DNA from: JACRCT01 sp049841135
Lineage (GTDB): Bacteria > Myxococcota > Myxococcia > Myxococcales > UBA5297
Assembly (NCBI GenBank): GCA_049841135.1
Contig: JASGHK010000005.1
Location: 806,001-870,000, forward strand
Reading direction: 5' to 3'
DNA length: 64,000 nucleotides
Numbering within the stretch: the stretch's first letter is position 1; each line of letters starts with the position of its first letter. Of this stretch, positions 17,968 to 27,307 are shown one piece after another. The position numbers were made by a program, and so were the translations under genes. The notes below the pieces were generated by a model. The model was not told the origin of the DNA and ran no database searches. It saw only the letters and a program-made list of their open reading frames with translations.

Positions 17968-20145
17968 ATGTCCCAGCCGCAGGAGTACTTCAGCAGCCAG
18001 CGCCTCCTCGGCGCGCTCGACGGGCACGTCGAGCCGGTGCGCGTGCCGGCCCTCTACCGGGTCGGCCTCTTCCTGGTCGCCCTGGCGATGGTGGCGCTGC
18101 CTTTGGTCTACGTTGCGGTCATCGTTCTCGTCAGCTGGCTCGTCTACCTGCACGCGGTCCACAACACCGATCTGCTCGGAAGCAGCCTCTTTTCCTCCAT
18201 CGCCTATGGAGGACCGCTGGTCATCGGAGCCGTCGGCGTCTTCTTCCTGGTCAAGCCGCTCTTCGCCCAACGCACCAAGCCCAATGCGTCCTACCTGCTC
18301 GGTCCTCAGGCCGAGCCGCGCCTGCACGCCTTCGTCGCGCGCCTCGCCGAGCTGGTCGGTGCGCGGGCGCCCGCCGAGATCCGCGTCGACCTCGACGTCA
18401 ACGCCTCGGCGCGGCTGTGCGGCGCGTTCCGGGGGATCTTCTCGAGCGACCTGACGCTCACCATCGGCTTGCCGCTCGCCGCCGGCCTCTCGCTCCGCCA
18501 ATTCACGGGCGTGCTCGCTCACGAGCTGGGCCACTTCAGCCAGGGCACGGCTCTGCGCCTCAACGCCGTGGTGATGTCCATCAACCTCTGGTTCGCCCGC
18601 GTGGTGTACGAGCGCGACAGCTGGGACGAGGCGCTCCGCAACGCGCGCGCCCCCCACTTCGCCCTCAGCGCCGTCATCCTTGGCGCCCAGGCCTTCGTCG
18701 CCGTGAGCCGCGGGCTGCTCTGGTGCCTGATGCGCGCCGGGCTGTTCTTGAGCTCCTTCCTCTCGCGGCAGATGGAGTACGACGCCGACCTCTTCGAGGT
18801 CCGCGTCTGTGGCAGCGCCGAGCTCGCCGGGACCTTCCTCGCTCTTCGCGAGCTGGCCGTGGCGCAAGAGCGGACCTGGGCCGTGCTCAACGCCGCCTGG
18901 GCCGAGGGCCGATACTGCGACGACGTCGTGGCCTTCACCGAGCTGCTGCGCGAGCGCATGCCCCAGGAGGTCAAAGAGGCGCTCGCCCGGGCCGAAGGGC
19001 CGGCGAAGGCCGGGGTCTTCGACTCCCACCCCAGCGACGCGGAGCGGATCTCCCGGGCGCAGCGCGAGGGCGGCGACGGCATCTTCCACCTCGACGCGCC
19101 GGCACGGGCGCTCTTCTCGGACTTCCAGGCGTTGTGTCGCGAGCGCTCGCAGGTGCTCGCACAGCAGACGCTCGAATCGGACCTGGAGCGCGCCCACCGC
19201 CAGACCGCTGCGGAGCTGGTCGAGGAGTTCGACTCCCGAGAGCGCGACCGCGATGCGTTCGACCGCTACTTCCGGGACGAGGTGACACCCTACCGGCCGG
19301 TCCTCTCGACGCTGGTTCGCAACGAGAGCCCGGTGCCGCCCGAGGACGAGCTGCGCCACTGCCGCGAATGGCTGATGGGCCGGAAGGCGCCAGCGGCCCA
19401 GCGCTACGAGAAGGCGCTGGCGCGCATCAAGGAAGCCAGTCGTGCTGCCGAGCTGAAGGCCGTCTTCGCTGGCGAGGAGGCCGCCAAGCTCGGATTGGCG
19501 GGGCTGGGGAGCGGCGACGAGGTGGCGGCAGCGCTCGAGCTGGAAGGCGCCCAAGGCGCCCTGGCGGACGCGGAGCGCCTCTGCTCCAACCGCCTGCGGG
19601 CGACACTGGCGCTGCTGGAGCGCCCCGAGGTGGTCGCGCGGTTGGCCGGCGGCGCCGCCTTGACTCGTGAGGCGCAGACGCTCGCGGCGGCGACGGTGGA
19701 GCTCGCGCCCTACTTCGCCCAGCTCGAGGCGTGGAGGCGCGAGCTGGCCATCTACGACGCCCTCCTGCAGGCTCTGCCGACCAACCAGGGCAACGCGCTC
19801 GCCATCCACAGCTTGATGAACCAGGCCCGGGTCATGCTCGACCGCGTGGAGGGCGTGTTCCATCCACTGCAGCAGGTGCGCTACCCGTTCCCCCACGCGG
19901 ACGGCGAGGCCAGCGTCGCCGGCTACTTGCTGGCCGGATGCCAGCTCCCCGACATCGAAGAAGTTGCCGACATCCACGCTGCCGGCACGCAAATGGGCCA
20001 GCGTCTCGGCGCCCTTCACGAGCGGCTGCTCGCTCGCCTGGCCGTCATCGGCGAGGTGGTGGAGCGGTCGCTGGGCCTGGAGCCACTGCCCGCGCCCGAG
20101 AAGCCGCAGGCACCGGCCGATTCTGGAAGGGCGAGCGCGGCCTGA
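17968..20145 (+). CDS. membrane M48-family metalloprotease
   Basis: A 725-residue protein. Two hydrophobic segments near the N-terminus (VGLFLVALAMVALPLVYVAV, then GGPLVIGAVGVFFLVKPLF) anchor it. The zinc motif HELGH lies in TGVLAHELGHFSQGTALR at about residue 187, and the third ligand region is RQMEYDADLFEVRV. The tail motif FDSHPSDAERI is typical for M48 proteases. The last 350 residues are helical and family-specific. The fold resembles HtpX/Ste24 proteases, which degrade misfolded membrane proteins, but the long C-terminal extension points to a distinct myxobacterial subgroup. It follows the AraC gene by 71 bases and precedes the SEC-C gene. Confidence 0.88.
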   Translation: MSQPQEYFSSQRLLGALDGHVEPVRVPALYRVGLFLVALAMVALPLVYVAVIVLVSWLVYLHAVHNTDLLGSSLFSSIAYGGPLVIGAVGVFFLVKPLFAQRTKPNASYLLGPQAEPRLHAFVARLAELVGARAPAEIRVDLDVNASARLCGAFRGIFSSDLTLTIGLPLAAGLSLRQFTGVLAHELGHFSQGTALRLNAVVMSINLWFARVVYERDSWDEALRNARAPHFALSAVILGAQAFVAVSRGLLWCLMRAGLFLSSFLSRQMEYDADLFEVRVCGSAELAGTFLALRELAVAQERTWAVLNAAWAEGRYCDDVVAFTELLRERMPQEVKEALARAEGPAKAGVFDSHPSDAERISRAQREGGDGIFHLDAPARALFSDFQALCRERSQVLAQQTLESDLERAHRQTAAELVEEFDSRERDRDAFDRYFRDEVTPYRPVLSTLVRNESPVPPEDELRHCREWLMGRKAPAAQRYEKALARIKEASRAAELKAVFAGEEAAKLGLAGLGSGDEVAAALELEGAQGALADAERLCSNRLRATLALLERPEVVARLAGGAALTREAQTLAAATVELAPYFAQLEAWRRELAIYDALLQALPTNQGNALAIHSLMNQARVMLDRVEGVFHPLQQVRYPFPHADGEASVAGYLLAGCQLPDIEEVADIHAAGTQMGQRLGALHERLLARLAVIGEVVERSLGLEPLPAPEKPQAPADSGRASAA

Positions 20146-20293
20146 CGGCGGGTCACGCGAAGCTGCCGGCCACCTCGGCGTGGCGGCGCTGATCCGGCCC
20201 TTCGTCGGCTCTCGGCTCGCTCGACATCCCCTCCAGAAGGCCGTAAAGCGCCTCCGCTTCGCCAACGCTCCGCGCCGCACCGAGGCCCGCCCG

Positions 20294-21349
20294 ATGACCA
20301 CCAAGCTCAGCCCCAACGATCGCTGCCACTGCGGCAGCGGCAAGAAGTACAAGCGCTGCTGCCTGGACTCGGACCGCGCCGCGGACGCCGCCGCCATGGC
20401 TCCTCCGCCCGCCGCTCCCTCGCCGGAGCGGAAGGTGGCCGAGCTCGCCGACGCCTACCGGCGCAACGACATGGCCGCCCTCGCCGAGTCCCTGGGCCTC
20501 GTCGCGGCCCTCTTCCAGGCCGGAGGACCGCTGGGCGCGGTCCGCTTCGCTCAGGAGAAGTTCGACGCGGCGCTCGCCGGGGCCGTCGCGAGCCTTCGCA
20601 ACGAGCCCGAGGGCGACGCCAAGCGCGAGAAGACCCTCAAGGACTGCGTCCGCGGCGCCTGTGACGTTCGCGAGGCCAAGGAGCTGGTGCACCGGATGGA
20701 CGCCGTCCTCAAAGGCGGCGGTCTCCCGACCGCCACCGTGGGCGCCCTGAAGTTCTGGCTGGCGACGACCGAGGCCGCGCTCGCGAAGGGCGACGACACC
20801 TTCCTCGGAGCGCCGCTGATGCTCGCCATCGCCGGCGCACAGGCCGACGAACACGCTCGCGCAGAGGAGCTCGCCCGGGCGCGCGAGGAGATTCCCCGCC
20901 TGCTCGAGGGCCGCCGCGGGCTCAAGGTGCTCGCCTTCGACGAGCACCTACTCCTCACCATGGAGCTCTCCAAGCTTCGGGCCGACCACGGGGACGGCGA
21001 CGCCCTCCACCAGGCGATCGCCGCGCACTTCGACCACCACCCGATCGCCGCCCTCGTCCTCGGCCGGCTACGGCAGGGAGGCGGGGACGCCAAGCTCTCC
21101 TCCAGCACGCGGGACCAGCTCGCCCGCGCCGAGCGCCTGCTCGGGGTTGCGCCCGCCCTCTTCCTGCTCAACGCCATCAAGCTGGAGAGCTTCGAGGCCA
21201 CGAAGGCCGAGCTCGCTTTCACCAAGAAGGGCGCCTCGAACGACGCCGCCATGGACGCGCTCGCCGCCCACTACGAGAGCCTCGGATTGCCCGACCGCGC
21301 CGCGCGGACGAGACAGGCGGCGGCGATCGCCCGCGCCCTGGGCAAGTAG
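20294..21349 (+). CDS. SEC-C motif protein
   Basis: A soluble protein of 351 residues. The N-terminus holds a SEC-C zinc-binding motif, NDRCHCGSGKKYKRCC, like that at the end of SecA. The remainder is Ala/Leu-rich and probably helical, with TPR-like regularity. There is no leader or membrane segment. The start at 20294 was chosen because it places the SEC-C motif right at the N-terminus; no strong ribosome site is seen. SEC-C proteins bind zinc and often interact with SecB or act as small adaptors; a specific role cannot be assigned. Confidence 0.85.
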   Translation: MTTKLSPNDRCHCGSGKKYKRCCLDSDRAADAAAMAPPPAAPSPERKVAELADAYRRNDMAALAESLGLVAALFQAGGPLGAVRFAQEKFDAALAGAVASLRNEPEGDAKREKTLKDCVRGACDVREAKELVHRMDAVLKGGGLPTATVGALKFWLATTEAALAKGDDTFLGAPLMLAIAGAQADEHARAEELARAREEIPRLLEGRRGLKVLAFDEHLLLTMELSKLRADHGDGDALHQAIAAHFDHHPIAALVLGRLRQGGGDAKLSSSTRDQLARAERLLGVAPALFLLNAIKLESFEATKAELAFTKKGASNDAAMDALAAHYESLGLPDRAARTRQAAAIARALGK

Positions 21350-21447
21350 CGGCGGTCGCGGATGCAGTGCTGGCCTCGTGGCCGCCGCTGGCGGATGGCC
21401 CGCAACCGCGTGTTAGGTTGCCCGCACACCAACGCCGAGGAGCGGAC

Positions 21448-21924
21448 ATGAAGAAGTGGGCCTTCGCAGTGGCAGCCGTCGCCGTCGTTGCCATTCTCTC
21501 GACCTGCTCCGGGCCCATCGGCCAGGCGCTGGTCGACGCAGGCCACTTCCTGCAGGACTCGGGCGTCGCCCACGCCGACGACTCCGGCGTCGAGCCTCCC
21601 AACACTCCCGTGCGGATGCTGACCGCCGACACCGATGCCACTCGCCTCGAGAGCGGCATCGTCTACTTGGATGGCCCGAAGCTCGTGGTGACGGGGCCCA
21701 TCGTGATGACCTCGCTCGGGCTGTACGGCGGATCGGCCCGATGGTGGATTTCTCCGGTGGGCGCCTGCACCGTTCCCTCCCACCCGGAGGACCTGTCGGT
21801 GTCGGGAAACGATGGTTCCATCGTCGGGCAGTTCGTTCGGGCAGGCCAGCAACTGTGCGCGTCGTACGGCAGCTCAACGGTCGAGGACAACTCCTTCGCG
21901 TGGTCGGGCTATCGGCCCTACTAG
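21448..21924 (+). CDS. small hypothetical lipoprotein
   Basis: Predicted lipoprotein of 158 residues. The leader has lipobox Leu-Ser-Thr-Cys at about residue 20. The mature part is acidic near its start (VAHADDSGVEPPNTP) and later has two Cys (VGACTVPS and QQLCASYGS) and a beta-rich pattern. GAGGAG about six bases before the ATG at 21448 supports the start. I recognise no family. Confidence 0.7.
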   Translation: MKKWAFAVAAVAVVAILSTCSGPIGQALVDAGHFLQDSGVAHADDSGVEPPNTPVRMLTADTDATRLESGIVYLDGPKLVVTGPIVMTSLGLYGGSARWWISPVGACTVPSHPEDLSVSGNDGSIVGQFVRAGQQLCASYGSSTVEDNSFAWSGYRPY

Positions 21925-21959
21925 CGCCGTTCGTTCGTCAGACGGGGACGGACGAGGAC

Positions 21960-21980
21960 GTACGTTCGCTTCGAGCGTAC
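21960..21980. repeat. inverted repeat in the gap after a lipoprotein gene
   Basis: GTACGTTCG at 21960-21968 and CGAGCGTAC at 21972-21980 can pair at eight of nine positions around a three-base loop. It lies 36 bases after the stop of the small lipoprotein gene. A second weak inverted repeat (AACGT and ACGTT) follows around 22013-22037. No T-run follows, so it may be a transcript-end hairpin or an operator for the next lipoprotein gene. Confidence 0.35.
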
Positions 21981-22133
21981 GCAGCGCGCAGCGATGGCCG
22001 AGTCGAGGAACGTCTTCGGCCTTCGGGAACGTTGCTCTTGCGCAGGCGCGGGCGAGCAACGCCGAACCCCCCTGAGCCCTCTCGACCGACCGTGGTGCTA
22101 GGCTCTTTCACGGCCGGTCACAGGAGGTCCGTC

Positions 22134-22877
22134 ATGTTCCGCACTCTCGCCGCCGTCGCGCTCATGCTGGCCGGCGCTTGCTACTCGCCCACCGGCGACG
22201 CCTCGGGCGACCCCGGCAACACCGAGCTCAAGCCGGGCCTGCAGTACTCGGGGGCCGTGGCGACCGCGGGCAAGAAGCAGATCTCCGCGCCGATCCTCCC
22301 GGACATGATGATCTGGCAGCACAAGGGCGGTTCGGGTTACCCGGCCAGCGCCGCCATCGCGCAGGCGCTCGTCCGCGACACGACGATGACCTACGAGTAC
22401 CTCCTGCTGGCCTGCGCGGCCGCGTATCCGTCCATCACCCTCTCGTCCGATCCCGCGACGCTCACGCAGGAGCAGCTGCGGACCAACTACGACCAGGTTT
22501 CGCGCTGCGCCTACGAGAAGCACGGCTCCAAGCCCTACTGGATGCCGCAGATCCTCGACGACGTGGACGTCTGCGCGCTCAAGCTGGGCGCCGGCTGGCG
22601 CCTGGTCTCGGAGGACGACCTCGACGGTTTGAGCGAGGCGGACTTCCAGCTCTTCAAGGACACCATGACCATCGAGGCGGGCGACGACTGGTTCCCGCGC
22701 CAGTTCTACTTCTCGCTCGACTTCTACGTGCGCGGCCGCGACGGCAGCCTCCGCTGGGGCGACATGACGCCTGGCGTCCAGCACGTCCGGTCCCTCCCCA
22801 TCGACGCCAGCCAGATGAAGGACCTCTACACGGGCAATGGCCGGCCCATCGGTGTCCGGTGCATCGCCACCCGTTGA
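22134..22877 (+). CDS. hypothetical lipoprotein
   Basis: Predicted lipoprotein of 247 residues. A perfect AGGAGG lies six bases before the ATG at 22134. The leader ends in lipobox Leu-Ala-Gly-Ala-Cys. The mature protein contains four further Cys and a distinctive central segment (ILPDMMIWQHKGGSGYPASA) and a long acidic part (EDDLDGLSEADFQLF). No family is recognised. A short GC-rich hairpin (GCGCCC at 22884-22889 with GGGCGC at 22893-22898) follows the stop and may end the transcript. Confidence 0.7.
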   Translation: MFRTLAAVALMLAGACYSPTGDASGDPGNTELKPGLQYSGAVATAGKKQISAPILPDMMIWQHKGGSGYPASAAIAQALVRDTTMTYEYLLLACAAAYPSITLSSDPATLTQEQLRTNYDQVSRCAYEKHGSKPYWMPQILDDVDVCALKLGAGWRLVSEDDLDGLSEADFQLFKDTMTIEAGDDWFPRQFYFSLDFYVRGRDGSLRWGDMTPGVQHVRSLPIDASQMKDLYTGNGRPIGVRCIATR

Positions 22878-22883
22878 GCCGGT

Positions 22884-22898
22884 GCGCCCTCGGGGCGC
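22884..22898 (+). terminator. possible hairpin terminator after the lipoprotein gene
   Basis: A perfect six-base stem (GCGCCC / GGGCGC) with a three-base loop begins seven bases after the stop at 22877. It lacks a downstream T-run, so it is only a candidate. Confidence 0.3.
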
Positions 22899-23048
22899 CT
22901 CCCATGTTGATGGTTACTGACATACCTTTAGCAGGCCTCGACGTTGCTTCTGCGAGCGCAGTAGACCGGTCCCGTCAGGCCGCGGAGGACGACAGCCACG
23001 ACTTGGCGCAGCCGCAGGTAGGGGCCAGACGCGTGGGATGATGCCCGC

Positions 23049-23774
23049 ATGTGCCTTGCCTGGTGGCGCCGCCGCCGCGCGCTCGAGCAACCGTTCTCCG
23101 AGACCTGGCGCGGGTTCTTGCGCGCCCAAGCGCCCTTCTACCGAACCCTCCCGGCGAGCGACCGCGCGCGCTTCGAGGACTGCCTCAAGGTCTTTCTGCG
23201 CACCAAGGAGTGGACGGCCGCTGGAGGGATGGCGCTCGACGAGGCGGCGAAGGTCCTGATCTCCGCCGGCGCGGCGCGGCTGGCGACGAACTTGCCGGGC
23301 GACGCCTACGCTCGCTTGGGCGAGATCGTCGTCTACCCTGCGCACTACGTGCACGAAGGCCAGGACGGCATCGTGTTCGGCGAGGCGAACCAGTGGGGCA
23401 CCGTCGTCCTCTCCTACGCGGCGGTGCTGAGCGGGCTCGCGAACCAGGCGGACGGGCACGACACCTCGCTCCACGAATTCGCGCACGCGCTCGACGCTGC
23501 CGACGGCGCCTTCGACGGCACCCCGGCGCTCGCGAAGTACTCGGCCTACGCGCCGTGGGCCCGCGTGATGTCCGGGGCCTTCCTGGACCTCGAGGCCAAG
23601 GGCCACCGCAGGACGGTGCTGCGCAAGTACGGCACCACCAACGAAGCGGAGTTCTTCGCGGTGGCGACCGAGGCCTTCTTCGAGAAGCCCCGAAGCCTCA
23701 AGGACAAGCACCCGGAGCTCTACGAGGTCCTCGCCGGGTTCTACCGGTGCGATCCGGCGGACGAGCACGGCTGA
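23049..23774 (+). CDS. MtfA-like zinc peptidase (M90 family)
   Basis: A 241-residue soluble protein resembling MtfA, the zinc peptidase that binds the glucose repressor Mlc in E. coli. The zinc motif HEFAH is in TSLHEFAHALDAADG at about residue 141. The N-terminus (CLAWWRRRRALEQPFSETW) and the C-terminal TNEAEFFAVATEAFFEKP fit the family, in which the Glu of NEAEFF is a further ligand. No leader is present. It is followed on the opposite strand by the MopE-type gene, with 36 bases between the two stops. Confidence 0.88.
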   Translation: MCLAWWRRRRALEQPFSETWRGFLRAQAPFYRTLPASDRARFEDCLKVFLRTKEWTAAGGMALDEAAKVLISAGAARLATNLPGDAYARLGEIVVYPAHYVHEGQDGIVFGEANQWGTVVLSYAAVLSGLANQADGHDTSLHEFAHALDAADGAFDGTPALAKYSAYAPWARVMSGAFLDLEAKGHRRTVLRKYGTTNEAEFFAVATEAFFEKPRSLKDKHPELYEVLAGFYRCDPADEHG

Positions 23775-23810
23775 CAGGCAGACGGTGCCTGGCGTAACCG
23801 GCAGGTCGGC

Positions 23811-25931
23811 TCAGGGGCACCCCTGCACCAGCCGCACGTCGTCGACGTTCCAGCCGCTCATGTTGTAGGCCCCTGCAGAAACGACCGCGAACCCGAACCG
23901 GATCCGGGTCGCCTGCGACTTCAGGGACGTGATGTCGATCTTGACGTTCGTCCAGGCGCTGTCGGTGAGCGGAGCCGTTCCGGTGTGGCTCCAGACCGTG
24001 ACCCATGCCGCCCCGTTGAACACCTCGACGACGCTCTGGACGTAGGGCGGGGCGTCGGCGTTCAGCCAGCGCCAGAAGTCGAGCAGCAGCGGACCCGAGG
24101 AGAGGGCTGTGTTGATGGGGGGGCTGGTGAGATAGCGGTAGCCGTGCACGACCGTGGAGTAGTTGCCTCCCAGGACCACCCCGGCGACTCCGTTGTTGGC
24201 CGTCGAAGTGTGATCGATCACCGGGTCGGGGTTTCCGATGGCCCCCGGCACCCCGCTCATCGTGGGACCTATCTGCCACTCCGAGTCGAGGGTCCACCCC
24301 GCCGCGTTGTCCGCGAACGTGTCCTGGAAGAGGACCCCCTGCGCTCCAACGTCGACGACGCCGTCGCAGTCGTCGTCCAGGCCATTGCAGACCTCGGCGG
24401 AAGGGGTCGCGATCCGGTTGCAGACGAGGGTCCCGTTGCTGCACTTCACCAGTCCGGCAGCGCACACCCCCGGCTGGCCGGTGTTGCAGGCTGCGCCGCC
24501 ACCGGGGTCGTTCTCGTCCACCAGACCGTTGCAGTCGTCGTCCAGGCCGTTGCAGACCTCGGGGGAGGGGGTCCCGATCCTGTTGCAGACGAGGACCCCG
24601 TTGCTGCACTCCAGCCCGCCGGCCGAGCACACCCCCAGCTCTCCGGTGCTGCACGCCACTCCGCCTCCCGGGTTGCCGTTGTCCACCATCCCGTCGCAGT
24701 CCTCGTCAGCCCCGTCGCAGCTCTCGGGCGCCGGCCCGACGCTGGACTGGCAGCGGAGGGCGCCATTGACGCAGGCCAGGGTTCCGGGAGCGCAACGGCC
24801 CAGCAGCCCGGTGTTGCAGGGTGCGCCGAGCTCGGGGGTGGTCTCGTCGACCAGGCCATTGCAGTCGTTGTCGAGCCCGTCGCAGACCTCGGCCGAGGCG
24901 TTGGCGGTGGCCACGCAGAGGACCATGCCGGCGGTGCAGGTCAGCGTTCCCAGGGCGCACACGCCAGGCAGACCCGTCGCGCAGCCCGTGCCGCCCTCGG
25001 GGTTGCCCTCATCGGTCTCGCCGTCGCAGTCGTTGTCGAGGCCGTCGCAGGTCTCCGGGCCCGGGAGCACCTCGGCCGCGCAGGGGGCCCACTGCCCCGC
25101 GAGGCAGTCCTGCTCACCCGCCCGGCAAGCTCCGACAGCGAGGGTGCCCGGGGGCCCGGAGTAGCAGGGCTGGCGCGTCCCGTCCCGGCAGGCGCAGCCT
25201 TCGTCCACCTGCCCGTCACAGGTGTCGTCGACGCCGTCGCACAGCTCGGACGGGGCGGGAGTGCCCGGGACGCACTCCTGCGGCTGGCCCTCCCGGCAAG
25301 CGGCGACGACCGCCCGGCACAGGCCCTGGCCGCAGGTCAGGTCGGGCAGGTCGTCCACCTGGCCGTCGCAGTCATTGTCGAGGCCGTCGCAGAGCTCCGC
25401 CGTGTCGGGGATCTCCCCGTTGCAGGCGCTCCAGGTCCCGGCCAGGTCGCAGGTCTGGCTCCCGCTCCGGCACACCCCGCTCCCGGCGGTGCCGGGGGTG
25501 CCGCTGTAGCACTCCCGCGTCTGCCCGGCGGCGCAGACACAGCCCTCGTCGGTCTGGCCGTCGCAGTCGTTGTCCTTTCCGTCACACGTCTCATCCACGC
25601 AGGGAATGGCGGCGTCGACTCCCGAGCCGACGTCGTCTCCCAGGCCAGCGTCGTCTCCCAGGCCAGCGTCGTCTCCCAGGCCAGCGTCGGCTCCCGGGCC
25701 AGCGTCGGCTCCCGGGCCAGCGTCGGCTCCTGGGCCAGCATCAGCTCCGGGGCCAGCGTCGGCTCCTGGACCGGTGTCGGCTCCTGGACCGGTGTCGGCT
25801 CCCGGACCTGCGTCGGCTCCGGCGGGCTCATCGACTGGGTCGTCGCCGCAGGCCCCCAAGGTCCCGAGCGTCGTCAGCATCAGCATCAGCGACGCCAGGC
25901 CGTGCCGCGGTAGCCGCCAAGAAGTGCGCAT
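23811..25931 (-). CDS. MopE-type surface lipoprotein with Asp/Cys repeats
   Basis: A 706-residue lipoprotein (lipobox Leu-Gly-Ala-Cys; GGAGG nine bases before the ATG at 25931). After the leader comes a six-residue minisatellite (repeats like GPGADA and GLGDDA), then about ten copies of the MopE metal-binding signature, for example CDGKDNDCDGQTDEGC and CDGLDNDCDGQVDD, spaced 40-55 residues apart and alternating with Cys-rich connectors such as CVPGTPAPSELC. The last about 170 residues form a beta-sandwich carbohydrate-binding-like domain (WTLDSEWQIG to NMSGWNVDDVRLVQG). In MopE of Methylococcus this motif family is linked to copper binding at the cell surface; here calcium is equally possible because of the D-x-D-x-D spacing. 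Confidence 0.88.
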   Translation of the reverse strand: MRTSWRLPRHGLASLMLMLTTLGTLGACGDDPVDEPAGADAGPGADTGPGADTGPGADAGPGADAGPGADAGPGADAGPGADAGLGDDAGLGDDAGLGDDVGSGVDAAIPCVDETCDGKDNDCDGQTDEGCVCAAGQTRECYSGTPGTAGSGVCRSGSQTCDLAGTWSACNGEIPDTAELCDGLDNDCDGQVDDLPDLTCGQGLCRAVVAACREGQPQECVPGTPAPSELCDGVDDTCDGQVDEGCACRDGTRQPCYSGPPGTLAVGACRAGEQDCLAGQWAPCAAEVLPGPETCDGLDNDCDGETDEGNPEGGTGCATGLPGVCALGTLTCTAGMVLCVATANASAEVCDGLDNDCNGLVDETTPELGAPCNTGLLGRCAPGTLACVNGALRCQSSVGPAPESCDGADEDCDGMVDNGNPGGGVACSTGELGVCSAGGLECSNGVLVCNRIGTPSPEVCNGLDDDCNGLVDENDPGGGAACNTGQPGVCAAGLVKCSNGTLVCNRIATPSAEVCNGLDDDCDGVVDVGAQGVLFQDTFADNAAGWTLDSEWQIGPTMSGVPGAIGNPDPVIDHTSTANNGVAGVVLGGNYSTVVHGYRYLTSPPINTALSSGPLLLDFWRWLNADAPPYVQSVVEVFNGAAWVTVWSHTGTAPLTDSAWTNVKIDITSLKSQATRIRFGFAVVSAGAYNMSGWNVDDVRLVQGCP
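25618..25830. repeat. 18-bp minisatellite inside the MopE-type gene
   Basis: About a dozen tandem 18-base units encode the linker after the lipoprotein Cys. One block of three near-identical units (TCGTCTCCCAGGCCAGCG on the plus strand) lies near 25634-25690, and a second, slightly different block follows (units like TCGGCTCCCGGGCCAGCG). All units keep the frame, so copy-number change would alter linker length only. Confidence 0.8.
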
Positions 25932-26312
25932 GGGCGAAGACCCCTCCAGGAATGCGGTGAGGGCGAACTTAACGGCAGCCATGCGCGTACGCCCGCCCGC
26001 CTTCGCGCCGGTGGGACGGAAGTGCTGATCGACTTTGCGTGCGTGGCGGCACCTCGACGCGGCATCGGAGCTCGGCTCGGCTCAGGGAAGGGTCGGACGG
26101 TCTGGGTATTGCGCACAGGCTGGCCGGCCCAAGGCCGGCACGAAGCCGGCGCTCCGAGGGAGGTTTGCTAGCAAGCGAGGCAAGAAGCACGCCTTCGGTG
26201 ACCGGCAAGGAGCACACAGTGCCCGCAACCTTTGTCGGGAAAGGCGCACCTATCTTCAGCAGTCCACAGCCGCCCTTCGGCGACGCGAGGGATTGCCTTC
26301 TCCAGCGCAGCG
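25932..26312. other. intergenic region with a GCCGGC-type REP-like repeat
   Basis: There are 381 bases between the start of the MopE-type gene and the stop of the glycosidase gene, both on the minus strand. I see no gene. At 26123-26154 there is a cluster of GCCGGC palindromes (GGCCGGCCC, AGGCCGGCACGAAGCCGGC) able to form a hairpin with an ACGAA loop, like short repeats seen in other gaps of this window (about 34365 and 40540). The promoter of the MopE-type gene should lie in the left part. Confidence 0.4.
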
Positions 26313-27297
26313 TCAGTGCGGCAGCGCGAGATACAGCGCGCCGAGCTCGGTCAGCTGTCCGTCGGCGGCGAGCAGGCTGTCGAAGTGCGGGTCGGGGCTG
26401 ATCCGACCGGTGAACCAGGCGTAGCGGAACACGTCGGCCCGGCGCTCGCACGTCGCGACCATGTCGGTCATCTGCGCCTTCTGCTTTTCGAGCGTGACCA
26501 CCTGGGCCCCGTCGTTCTGCGAGTGCCAGTTGGCGAACTCGGTGACCCAGAACGGCTTGCCGTACTTCGCCAGCCGGTCGAGCTGGCCGCCCAGGCCGTA
26601 GTCGTACCAATGGAAGCCGAGGTAATCGATGCGCGGGTCGCTGCCCGCGTGCGCCGCGCGGTACGCAGCGAAGAAGGCATCGAGCCAGGCCACCGGGTCT
26701 TGGAAGCCGTCCATGGTGCCCCAGGTGATCTGCGGTCCCACGAGCTGCACGCCCGCGGACGCCGCGACCGCCTCGTACTTCGGCCAGATGGCCGCCGCCT
26801 GGTCCGGCGTCAGGTTCGCCTGGTCTTTGAGGTTGGGCTCGTTCATCACGAGCAGGTACTGGATCTCCGGGTGCGCGGCGAGGAACGCCTCGACCGCGCT
26901 CGCGTCGAAGCTGCCGTTCCAGAGCATCGGGTAGAAGTCCATCGCCCATCGGCTCCGGTAGTCGGTCGGCACCGCGGGGTTGGGCTTGGTGCCCCAGCTG
27001 TACCACCAGCTCACTCCCGGCGAGACCGCGGCCAGGTCGGCTGCCGAAGCGGAGATCGTAGGCGAGGCCGCGCTTGGGGCTCTTGCCGCCCGCATCCGGT
27101 GCGGCCACGGCTCCAGCGTCCGTCGGACCGGCGTCTTCTCCAGGAGCGACGCCCGCGTCGCCTGAGGCGTTCGCATCAGCGGCGATGCCCGCGTCGAGCG
27201 CCGAGGCGTCGGACGCGCCCGCGGAATTGGAGGGCGACTCACAAGCCACCGTCGCGAGACCGATGGCCAACGACAGGAAGGGCACCAGCTTTCGCAT
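26313..27297 (-). CDS. GH128-like glycoside hydrolase lipoprotein (frame break near 27050-27057)
   Basis: About 327 residues. The leader starts Arg-Lys-Leu-Val-Pro-Phe and ends in lipobox Thr-Val-Ala-Cys, followed by an Asp/Ala-rich linker. The catalytic domain resembles the Asl1/GH128 family (beta-1,3-glucan hydrolases): GVSWWYSWGTKPNPAVP, LLVMNEPNLKDQANLTP with the acid/base Glu, DYLGFHWYDYG, and FWVTEFANWHSQ with the nucleophile Glu. GAGGAG lies about six bases before the ATG at 27297. The linker and the catalytic domain are in different frames; one base fewer beside GAGATC (27052-27057, plus strand) gives KRGLAYDLASAADLAAVSPG. A lytic role against fungal or other glucans would fit a predator. 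Confidence 0.8.
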
Positions 27298-27307
27298 TCC
27301 GGTCTCC

